Below, piece after piece: positions 54,625 to 63,254 of a stretch of DNA of 64,000 bases. Numbering within the stretch: position 1 is the first letter of the stretch; each line of letters begins with the position of its first letter. Made by a program: the position numbers and the translations under genes. The DNA comes from Aegilops tauschii subsp. strangulata (Eukaryota; Streptophyta; Magnoliopsida; Poales; Poaceae), in assembly GCF_002575655.3 (NCBI RefSeq), contig NC_053038.3, forward strand, positions 145,220,885 to 145,284,884, read 5' to 3'. The notes under the pieces were generated by a model that worked only from the letters and a program-made list of their open reading frames with translations, was not told the origin of the DNA and ran no database searches.

Positions 54625-55820
54625 GGGCATCGAGTAGACATGACATCTAATTGGGCCCCCATAGTACTGTGCATGAATCCATTTATCCACCAGGCAAGCC
54701 ACTACCCTGCCGTTCACATGCCCCACTCAACATTTTTACAAAAACCACTGGCAGTTCGCTCCTACTCTTCCCCGGACGTCCTGTAACATTACGACAGTTT
54801 GCTCCTAGTCGTCTCGTCCTTTCACATTATGGCAGTTCCACTAATCCTAACCCTCCTCCCAAATCCATGGCGTCCGAAATCTCCATGATCAACGGTAAGT
54901 ACAAGGTTAGAACCATCACCGGTGATGAGTTCGATGTCATCTACACCCGTTCTTCCGCGACGGTGAAAGGATGCCTTGCTCACTTCAGACGTATGTTCGA
55001 AAACTCAAAGGATGAGTGGGTTGCTGGGCTAGATATTGAGTACACCATAGTCCTGGAAAGCGAGAAGAATCTAAAGGAGGCAGAGAAGAAGAAGCCCGCT
55101 GTGATCCAGGTTTGCATGCATGACTTATGCTTGGTCTACCACATATGCCATCCCGACGTTGACTGCGAGGAATTTAAGAACTTCCTCAAGGGCGGCCGAG
55201 TCAAATTCGTTACTGTAGACTTTAGGAACGACAGGGGTGTCCTAGATCGGATAGGCCTCATTGTACGCAACCCCTTCGACCTCCAGAAGAAAGGGCTGGT
55301 GCCCTCCCATGATCAGCCTTCAATGCTGACCGTGGTAGGAGCCATGGTTCATCCTTCGTATGGTACACTAAAGAAACCTCCTGTTCAAGTTTCATCATGC
55401 ATGGGAGTGGAAGGTACTAGATATATACCACATCCACTACGCTGCAATGGATAGCTACCTTTGTTTCAATATCTACAAGGGTTGGATGAAGAGCAAGAGC
55501 CAAGTGTGCGGTTCAAGCAAAGAAGTATCGCCCAAGAGGAAGATGGACAAGGACGAAGTCGAGAACGTGGACGGGGAGTCCGAGTAAGGTGGCAGTGTCA
55601 TTGCTCATGGTGGTTCTAATGCAATGTCTACCGGATTAGTTGCGCTTAGTTTAATTTCAGGTGTGCTTACTTTTATTTGAGGGGTGTGTTGTGCTGAGTC
55701 CCCAGCAGAACTATGTTATGTTCCTTCTCGTTACTTTAACTCTTCAGCACGTAAATACTAGTATTTATTACAGTTCATCTTTTAGTTGGTATAGTACTAC
55801 CACTCGTTTCTTCACATTAT
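54625..55820 (+). repeat. Local duplication unit A, copy 2
   Basis: Counterpart of 3270-4435; see there for the shared landmarks. The inter-copy distance of about 51 kb is mostly later retrotransposon insertion. Confidence 0.75.
54867..55587 (+). pseudogene. DEDDy 3'-5' exonuclease-domain protein, copy 2 (one frameshift)
   Basis: ATG 54867 opens MASEISMINGKYKVRTITGD. Exo I LDIE in VAGLDIEYT, Exo II FVTVDFRNDRGVL, then a 1-nt shift near 55382. Beyond it the correct frame reads KFHHAWEWK, HYAAMDSYLCFNIY (Exo III Y-x3-D) and a lysine-rich then acidic tail to TAA 55585. The shift is at a different place from copy 1, so the two copies broke independently or one break is a sequencing error. About 240 codons if repaired, small for this family and comparable with other grass single-domain members. 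Same orientation as copy 1. Confidence 0.8.
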
Positions 55821-56956
55821 ATATGTACAATATATATGTAGCCAGAAGTTTAGTTCTCAAAGAATTTCAGGGTGCTTAGTTTTATTTGAGGGGTGTGTTG
55901 TGCTGGACACCATTATTGCGACTCAAATCTCTTTGGCCATGTTATAATGACATAAATACCGATGGACCAACATGCCAGCTCTCCCTCCATCTGACTACAG
56001 TAAAATAAAGTGTGGGGCCTACTTGATCCCAACAACGTTCTTATTTTCCTGTAAAATTATTCGCTTGGTTAGTCCTGACAAGTGGGGACACACTTATCAT
56101 TGTGAGAATCGGCTTATTTTTTTCATATAACATGGTCAACGGGTTTGACGTGAAAATAACAATGTCTAATGGCATTTTTGAGCAAACATCTAACTTAACG
56201 ATGGCATTTTTGAGATATCTAATTGCATTTTGAGCAGGCATCTCACGGATCGATGGCATTTTTGAGTAGTTGTAACTTCTAATGGCAAAACTGAGTAGTG
56301 ATACACAACTAGTGGCATAAATAATAAGAACCCAAGAATTAAATAGGTATGCTAATTTCTTTAGTATAATTTAGCACCCCATTTGAGCACGTACTAGCTT
56401 TTTCAATAGTACAATATGCATTATTTGGCGACGAGCGCTCTCTATATGTACCACATTTTTTCTTTAATTCCATCTTGTTAGTTTTGCTCCATGGCGCAAT
56501 CCATCGATACTTCTACTATACGAACGTATACATATTTTAAAAAGCTAGAGGGCGGGGCAGTCTAGCTTGGTCAGTTTCAATAGAGGCGAGGGCCTTTGTG
56601 ATTTGACGGCTCATTATTGCTGGAAGGCGGGGCCTTGTGATTTGACTGCTCGTATAAATGTGCCGACGACCTGAGGAAGAGCAAAGAACTATGCGGTATA
56701 CTCAAGTTTTCCACTAGAGTAGTACGACGGAGGAGCATGAAACACGGCAGCCCAGTGCCATATGGCGATAAAAAATGATCTAATTTGCTAGTCATCTCAT
56801 TGTTAGCATTGTTCTATTCATGCCTCGCAGAGAACATGACACATGCGGTGAAACACCCGAAGCAAAAGAAGAAATACAGGAGCAAAAGAAGAAGGAAAAT
56901 TATCACCCCAATAAAAGAAGGAAGACGCACACACAAGTCTGGGGCGCTGCTCTCTA
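55588..56956. other. Gene-free interval with short repeats
   Basis: Includes the 3' flank shared with copy 1, a repeated GGGGTGTGTTGTGCTG segment (55682 and 55893), and a degenerate array of AATGGCATTTTTGAG units at 56165-56300 (period about 40 bp). Confidence 0.5.
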
Positions 56957-57690
56957 CTACATGAAGGGTTGTTGGCCGCGGATCCGTAACTGCTTCTTCA
57001 TCGCCTCCACGACCTCCATCTCCTTGCGCGTCTCCTCTGCCATCTTCTTCATTCTGTCCATGATGCGGGATTTCTCGACGCGAGCCTTCATCATCTGTTC
57101 CAGGGCCGCATTACGTACCTTGACAGCAACTGGGTGCTCGATGCGAAGCTTAGCCAACTCCTCCTTCTGTTCCATGACGAGGGCCTGCAGCATCTTCATC
57201 GAGGAACTACTATTCTCATGCAACTTCTTCCAGCCGGCGTTCTCCTCCTTCGCCAGGTCGAGCTCGTGGCAGAGCTTTGCCTTGTCCTCCTGAAGTTGCA
57301 GGATTTCGCTGGTCGCCTTCTTCTCCGAGGCAATGCTCTTCTTCAGCAGCATCACCAAGCTGGCGGTCAACTCCCCCTGCTCATTGAGCTCAGCGGGCAT
57401 GTCGTCGAGGCTCTCCTTCAGCAGCTCCACCAAGCCATGGATGAACTCCTTCTGCTTATTGAGGTGCTTATTGAGCTGATGGGGCATGCCGTCGAGGGAT
57501 AACGACTCCAGCGTCACCAGCTCGGCATGTTCGCCTCCGCGGCTAGGGCGCTCCTGGGAGTCGTTGCCTGCCCATGAGAGATCTTTCGAGGTCTCTCGTG
57601 GCGGCGAGCCCTCTCTTTTTATTCCGCAGCCTTGGTTGCCGTTCCCTTGTTACGAGTAGTTCTCGACCTAGAGCTCTGCACACCGGCCAT
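56957..57690 (-). CDS. Coiled-coil protein gene, N-terminal frame disrupted
   Basis: TATAAAA at 57767-57761 and ATG 57690 (MAGVQSSRSRTTRNKG) give a gene-like start, but that frame meets TAA after 23 codons. The long frame runs from before 57517 to 56957 with its first in-frame ATG at 57487. It encodes MPHQLNKHLNKQKEFIHG, LVELLKESLDD, a long heptad-rich coiled coil (SEKKATSEILQLQEDK, LCHELDLAKEENAGWKK, MEQKEELAKLRIEH, MKKMAEETRKEMEVVEAM) and ends QQPFM. Strong codon regularity, no internal stop over 186 codons, and matching high helix content indicate genuine coding. A single indel between 57620 and 57600 would join the two frames. Function not recognised; no known catalytic motif. It could be a live gene using the internal ATG, or a recent pseudogene. 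Confidence 0.6.
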
Positions 57691-57760
57691 GGCAAGGACG
57701 GCGAAGAAGAAGGACTTATGAGGAGGAAGGTTGAGTAATATTAGGTTAGGTAGTTCCCCT

Positions 57761-57767
57761 TTTTATA
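57761..57767 (-). promoter_or_regulatory. TATA box of the coiled-coil gene
   Basis: TATAAAA on the minus strand, about 70 bp upstream of ATG 57690. Confidence 0.55.
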
Positions 57768-57974
57768 ACTGAAGTACTAGCACTAGTACTAAAACCAGCA
57801 TAGTGGGAACATGTTCAGGTTTTGTATGTACTAGTAGGTGTGAGCAGGCTCGCACTTAATTGTAGCACTAGTACTTTGGAATGTGATGGGAAAAAGGTAA
57901 AGATTAATTGATGGTTTTGGTTTCGAGGCCTAAAACAGCTCCTGATGAGTTTAGTGGAACATAAATTTCAAGTA

Positions 57975-58184
57975 CTCCCTCCATCTCAGTTTACAGGGCT
58001 TGCACGTGTATCTAAGTCGTCAATGTAACTTATATAAATTGTTTAACATAAAAAATATATCATTAAAAAATAGAATATTTGAAGTTTGCAATGATATATT
58101 TTTCGCAATGTATGCCTCCTATTAAGTTGGTCAAATTAACGACCTAGGTACAAGTGCAAGACTTGTAAACTGAGATAGAGGGAG
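57975..58184. mobile_element. Stowaway MITE, 210 bp
   Basis: Ends CTCCCTCCATCTCAGTTTAC and GTAAACTGAGATAGAGGGAG, near-perfect inverted repeats extending some 50 bp, flanked by TA on both sides (57973 and 58185). AT-rich centre. It lies 200 bp upstream of the coiled-coil gene's TATA box. Confidence 0.85.
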
Positions 58185-58579
58185 TACTACACTGCTCAAA
58201 TGCGGTCGCACAAGTCAGTGATGTAACTGGTCGTACATGTCAGACCAAGCCGATGCGTGTCCCTTCGGTGAGATGCGGGTTCGACCGACCGTCTGTTGGT
58301 GTGACCGACCGTAAAGTATTACGCGATGGAAACTTCTAGTTGTGGCTTCGGTTGATTGTCACGACCAAGAATTCTAAAACTAGTGACAAATCAATTACCA
58401 TCTTTTTCCAAACGACAAAGTATTTTCACAGGATACAATACATATAGATGGAGTGATTTTCAAGGTTGCAAACCGACATGGCATTGCAAGTTCACTGCAG
58501 CAGCAACCGACTAGGTCGCTTCATCGCTGGCGGGGAAGGAGGGCAGCTCACCTCGCCTACGATGCATGCCCAGAGGCGC
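58185..58579. other. Non-coding interval
   Basis: No ORF with recognisable content; the last 140 bp may be the degraded 3' end of the minus-strand pseudogene at 58580-59042. Confidence 0.4.
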
Positions 58580-59042
58580 CGCCGCAACTGGTCCCGGGAT
58601 TTGGCTTCTCCTACCCCCATTTGAACAGTTGCACCGGCTGCTCATGCCATTGCGCAGGCATGCGCGTTCTTTCCTCCGTAGTCGACTCCATGAATATGAT
58701 CTCTACCATTAGCCCTAGATCGAAATCAACGCGACACTGCCAGATGCTAACATCCCTCAGCATCTCTCCCCTGAGATCGACTTGCACCTCCGCCTTGTGC
58801 TATGCCAGGCGCAGCTCCTTGGAACTTCTCTCCAATCGATGCAACACTTTATCGATCTGATTTTCCCTTGCTGCCCACCAGCTAAAATGCAACCCTGGCA
58901 TGTCCTCTGGCGCCACTGATCCGTGATCCCAGATCAATGGATCCCCTCTAAAACACATGTGGGTATTGCTCAAAGGCGGCAGTGTTGCGGGCCGCAGTGA
59001 GCGGGCAGCCCGCGGGATCCTGGGATCTAAGGGATTATCCAT
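58580..59042 (-). pseudogene. Unknown protein gene with TAG interruptions
   Basis: ATG 59042 in a strong plant context (CCGCCATGG) opens MDNPLDPRIPRAARSLRP. It contains HMCFRGDPLIWDHGS, FSWWAARENQIDKVLHRLER and SSKELRLA before TAG 58800. The same frame then continues HKAEVQVDLRGEMLRDVS, FDLGLMVEIIFMESTTEERT up to another TAG near 58617. The reading-through pattern suggests CAG codons turned into TAG. Similar wheat proteins of unknown role probably exist, but I do not recognise the family. Confidence 0.45.
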
Positions 59043-59887
59043 GGCGGGATCCGGTGGGCGAGGCGGGGAGGCGAGCCTAGGCGCTAGGAGAGCCCTACGA
59101 GGCTAAATAAAGATAGTACTACTCCACTCCGTCCATATTTAAATACAAAGGCCACCAACAATAGCCCTGGCAAAAATTGATCATGCTGCTTGCGTCCTAG
59201 TTTATTGGCCCCCTTTTTTGTGCCACTTTTTATGACATGCATAAATATTATGTTACTTACAAATATAGTCAAAAATTGGCACAAAATACGAAGGAGACCA
59301 ATGGAAGTACTAGCAACCCATGATTTAACTACTCGCATGCACGTAGTGGAGTAGTAATGTCTTTCTTCCGCCCTCACGTCCACTCAATTTGCATGTGCTG
59401 TATTAATTGACCACCGATGAAGTGAAGGACTTTACACGCGTCAAATTATCACATGGGGTGGATCTTCATACAAAAATGCGTCCCCCCGTGTACCCGCGTG
59501 TGCGTGCGAGGGAATGAGTGCATGCATGCGTGGCGTGCGTGCACATCTTCGCTTCCTGCATGTACCGCCAGTGTGGCTTAGAGAGGACGAGTACAGTCTT
59601 CTAGAAGCAACAACACGTCACTGTGATCAATCCACACAAGGAGGTCGCGACAACGCCTCCACTTTGCCACGTGGTTTCATGAACTGTAAGAGAGACACTA
59701 TGTAGCATGCCATTGGAATTCTAATTTACGTGTTGTGCACATACTCGAAGTACTAGTAAGGTACACGTGCATTGCACGCATCAGATTTGGCAACCAAATT
59801 ATGAATAAATACCACACTATAGCATGTAAGCTCTGAGTCATATATGCCTGATGTAGACCTTCGTTTAATTCTTATAGTTCATCGCAT
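59043..59887. other. Gene-free interval
   Basis: A possible degraded MITE lies at about 59115-59310 (ACTCCGTCCATATTTAAATA ... GAAGGAGACCAATGG). Nothing else recognised. Confidence 0.4.
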
Positions 59888-60121
59888 TCAAAATAGAACG
59901 CAGGAATAGGAAAAACATGGGATTCGAGTGGAATGTCGTCTTTAATCCTACATGATTGTACGAGTGTTTGATTGTGCACAGAAAAAACGCAAGATTCCTT
60001 CAAAGAGGTTTGAGTGGATGGGATGTTTCCTATGAAATCTAGTGCAATTGAATCCTATGGAGAAATTCCTATGGTTTACAATCATACGAATCAAACAACC
60101 AAGATAGGAAAAATTCCGAAG
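59888..60121. mobile_element. MITE-like element interrupted by a Gypsy LTR
   Basis: AGGAATAGGAAAAACATGG, TTTAATCCTACATGATTG, GATTCCTTCAAAGAGG and GAATCCTATGGAGAAATTCC are typical of a widespread grass MITE. The right end (ATAGGAAAAATTCCGAAGGA) is cut by the LTR that begins at 60127. Superfamily not settled. Confidence 0.5.
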
Positions 60122-60126
60122 GATTA

Positions 60127-61346
60127 TGTCGGTGTACAAAAGTAGGGGTTCTCCTTTTGACCCCTTTACTTGTGCACGGGTAGTTAGAGCCGCGCCCGCG
60201 GCCACATTTAGCAGGGCAGGGAAGGGAAGCCAGAGCACAAGACAACTGAAGCAATGCCAAGACCAGAGGCACAAAGAGCAAGAGGGTGAGGTGGACTCCC
60301 CCGTCAAGACCCTTGCTAGGGCGGCCTCCGCAGCCCCGGCAAGAAGCCTTGCCAGGGTAACTTGCCTGACGCCAGCAGAGCGCGCCACGGCGTGGCTATG
60401 CTAGCAGGCCTGTACGGCCCATCTTCATCAACAAGGCATTCCAGACCCTCGCGAGGGGCCAAGCCTCGCGAGGGTCTGGACTTGCGTACCTGCGGCCCAC
60501 GGCGTGGCTGTGCTAGCAGGCCTGTACGGCCCATCTTCATCAACAAGGCAATCCAGACCCTCGCGAGGGGCCAAGCCTCGCGAGGCGGGCGACACAAGAC
60601 CTCCTCAGGAGCGGCCTCACCAGGTTGGCTCATGAGGGGCAGAGAGATCAAGGCAAGGCAAACCTCATGAGGTTCTCGTGAAGTGAGCCATGACGATCAA
60701 GATCAGGCGGGCGCCAGCGTGCGCAGCGTTCTTGTTTCCTCTTTGGTGCTAAGGAGGCAAGCGCAGGCGCGGAGTACGGAGGCATCAAGCAAAGGTTTCC
60801 ATATCAGTGCAACGACACCAAGACCAGCAGGATGGCAAGACGAAGGTCACCATGGAGGCCAAGGCGGCGTCACCACCAGAGCCATTTACAGGGGAAGACC
60901 GCTTTAGTCAGGATAAGCTGTACTAGCTGTCCCCTTTCAAATTGGCCATTCTTGGCTCCCTTCCCGCTCAATATTTGGGAAGAGGACTAGGGCCTATATA
61001 AGTAGAACTAGCCACCACCGTAGGGGATAACTCACTCAGAGGGATCTCATCTGACCCATAGCCACACACCAAGCACAAGAACACCACAACCTCAGGAGGG
61101 TGTTCTTCCCCTTGTACTGTTCATAATCCGCCCAAGAGGCAATCCACCACCACCACACTGGAGTAGGGTATTACACCACAACGGTGGCCCGAACCAGTAT
61201 AAATCTTGTATCCCTTGTGTTGTGAGTTCGTTGAGTTCATCTCTGAGACTTTAGCAAGCTCGGGCGTGGGTCGGTAGGGAGGAAGAACTTCGCGCGCACC
61301 CCAGAGTTCGAACCTTAAGGGTTTTGCCGGAACCCGTGATCCGACA
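60127..61346 (+). repeat. 5' LTR of the right-hand Gypsy
   Basis: 1220 bp, TGTCGGTGTACAAAAGTAGG to ...CCGTGATCCGACA. TATATAAG at 60995-61002. Shares GTTTCCTCTTTGGTGCTAAG, CTCAGGAGGGTGTTCTT-like and GGAGTAGGG-type segments with the LTRs at 4436 and 20445. Confidence 0.8.
60386..60588. repeat. 111-bp tandem duplication inside the LTR
   Basis: CCACGGCGTGGCT(A/G)TGCTAG and GCCCATCTTCATCAACAAGG with ACCCTCGCGAGGGGCCAAGC recur with period 111 bp (about 60386 and 60497). Each unit holds the palindrome-rich CTCGCGAGGGGCCAAGCCTC. Confidence 0.85.
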
Positions 61347-61364
61347 TTCGGCGCGCCAAGTAGG
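61347..61364 (+). other. Primer binding site of the right-hand Gypsy
   Basis: TTCGGCGCGCCAAGTAGGGG directly follows the LTR end; related to the TGGCGCGCCAGGTAGGGG form common in grass Tat elements, with substitutions. Confidence 0.6.
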
Positions 61365-61418
61365 GGTGCGCCGGAGTCTCTTCCACACCAGTCGATCCGC
61401 CGACGCTCCGCGGTTCCG

Positions 61419-62577
61419 ATGTCCGGTGAACCAGGGGCTGACCCCGACCGCTGGGCAGCCTGGCCCGCCCGGGCGGCGCCGCCTGCCCAGGAAGACCTCA
61501 ACCCCGCGCTCCAGGCGGCACGGGCGCCACCTAACCCTCCGGGCGTGGGCGGTGCGGCCAGGCGCCGTCCACCCTCACTCCACGGCAAGCGCGAGTTGCT
61601 GCATGGGCCGCAAGCCACGCCACAGCAACGACACTACACACCCGGCGGGAGCAGGTGAAGATGCAGGCAGCACTCACGGTGGCACGAGAGCTGCTGCGGT
61701 GCCAACTGATGGAGAGCGACCGGGATGCGCTGCTGGAACGCGTCGCCGAGCTACTGGACGCGGCGGCCATGGGAGTGCCGCCCCTCTGCTGTCAGCTCAC
61801 GCCTCAGGCGGCGGCTGGGTCCCACGGCGGGCCTCGCCGCGCCCGCGTGTCCCGGGCACACCCGGGGGCCTCGTCAACACCAACATGACCCACGATGGAG
61901 GGCATCCTGCCGCGCCCGCACCACCTCATATGGTTGTGGGCACAGGTGTTGCCGCGTACGGCCCCATCACAGCACCGCCCTGCCATCCTCAGGACAGCAT
62001 GACAGGTCAGGCAACATGGAGTGTGGGGCACTTCGGCAAGGTCTTCGAGGCAGCGGCCTCAGAGGCCTATGTGCCCCGCATGATGGACCAGGAGTACACA
62101 CTAGAGGACGACCCTGGCTTGTTCCTCGGGCCAGGTTGGGAGGAGGAGGCGTTAGGAGCTGAAGCCTTCCAGGAGCCGCCAGAGGGCCGCGCCAGCCACG
62201 CCGTCGACAACATATATAGGGTACCACTAATCCCTCAGGAGCAAGCTTACGCTAACCATGAGTCGCAGGGGGATCAGGTCACCACAGCAGCTGGCGGCCC
62301 CAGCTCGGCGACCTCCCTTCCGCCAGGGGGATCGCACTGGGGGCTGCAGGAGAGGGGTCGGGAGCCAGATCTCTCCCCGCGTCGCACGGAGCAAGGCGCC
62401 CCCGGAGGTAGGCCCTCTGCTGGGGAGGTGCTGAAAAGCCTACCCCCGGCAGAGGACCCGTGGTCGCCGAGGGCGCCGCTGGCATCCCCTTTGCCCCTTT
62501 GGTGGCGTCTTGGTTTTCGGTCGCCCCCAACGGTGGTCGAGGGAGGCGCAAGGCGGTGCCCTCGTCTGGCGATATGA
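61419..62577 (+). pseudogene. Gag-like N-terminal region of the right-hand Gypsy (frameshifted)
   Basis: Plausible coding moves through three frames: 61419-61650 (MSGEPGADPDRWAAWPARAA), 61655-61885 (ALTVARELLRCQLMESDRDA, LLERVAELLDAAAMG) and 61886-62577 (MTHDGGHPAAPAPPHM, FEAAASEAYVPRMMDQEYTL, EDDPGLFLGPGWEEEALG). Proline/alanine-rich, GC-rich. The order resembles the N-terminal gag of grass Tat elements. The central gag domain and zinc knuckle are missing. A 417-codon frame spanning 61324-62577 is partly an out-of-frame shadow. Confidence 0.5.
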
Positions 62578-63254
62578 AGTAAGGCTCACGCCTGTGAAGA
62601 TCGCCGCCCGTGACACTCTCGCGTAATAATGAGGTGGGTTGTACACGCCCCGGAGTCTCCGGAGAGCCGCCCTCGGGCCTCGGGGGCTCCCTCCCACGTC
62701 CTAGTGGTGGCACTTAACGCCGCGCTAGTGAGAAGACTCGATGACCAGAAGACTAGACTAGGTGCCGGACGCGGCCATTTGCTTTGGATCCTATTTCTGT
62801 AGCCTTGCCTTCTAGATTTGGATTTAAGCTGAAGCTGAATTTTTACCGATGCGTGCGGTGGGTGCCTTTTCTCGTTCAAGTGATTTCTTGCTATCTGGTT
62901 CTTGCCTTATTCTAAAGCTCGCGCTCGCCGCCTCCCCCTCGCGGGCCCCTCGTGAGTGGGGCTGGGCGCTGCACACGCACCGCGCACGCCAGTCGGTACT
63001 TGATCCTCGCGAGTCCCTCTCGGGCGGATTAGCAGACTCTTCGGGGGCTCCACGGGAACACACGACCTTAAAATCCAGTTCGGGGCCCGCCTCAACTGGC
63101 GCACAAAGGCGCACATTCGGCTTAGCATAGCATAGAAGAGTAAAAATTGCGATTTGTTTACATGAGGGGCTCCCCCTCTGAAAATGCTCTCACAATCTTT
63201 AGGGGCCACGCCCAAGTTTTTGCATACACGGTAAGACAGTAAGGAAACATGGGA
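62578..63254. other. Non-coding region between gag remnant and opposite-strand ORF
   Basis: Contains a purine-tract-like CCTCGGGGGCTCCCTCCCAC (62677) and GACTCTTCGGGGGCTCCACG (63025), motifs typical of 3' regions of these elements. Its place suggests a deletion joined the gag to the 3' region. Confidence 0.45.

Noticed and set aside
58453..58860. Plus-strand 135-codon ORF
   Set aside because: Shadow of the minus-strand pseudogene 58580-59042, which has a better start context and more protein-like composition.
519..59042. Amber (TAG) readthrough or a recoded TAG as an explanation for the many TAG stops
   Set aside because: They occur alongside frameshifts in unrelated pseudogenes and transposons, and fit methylation-driven C-to-T decay better.
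61324..62577. A 417-codon open frame that could be read as a cellular gene
   Set aside because: It begins without a true ATG inside the LTR end and PBS of a Gypsy element, is GC-biased and low-complexity, and plausible gag segments move through other frames. Treated as retrotransposon gag remnant.
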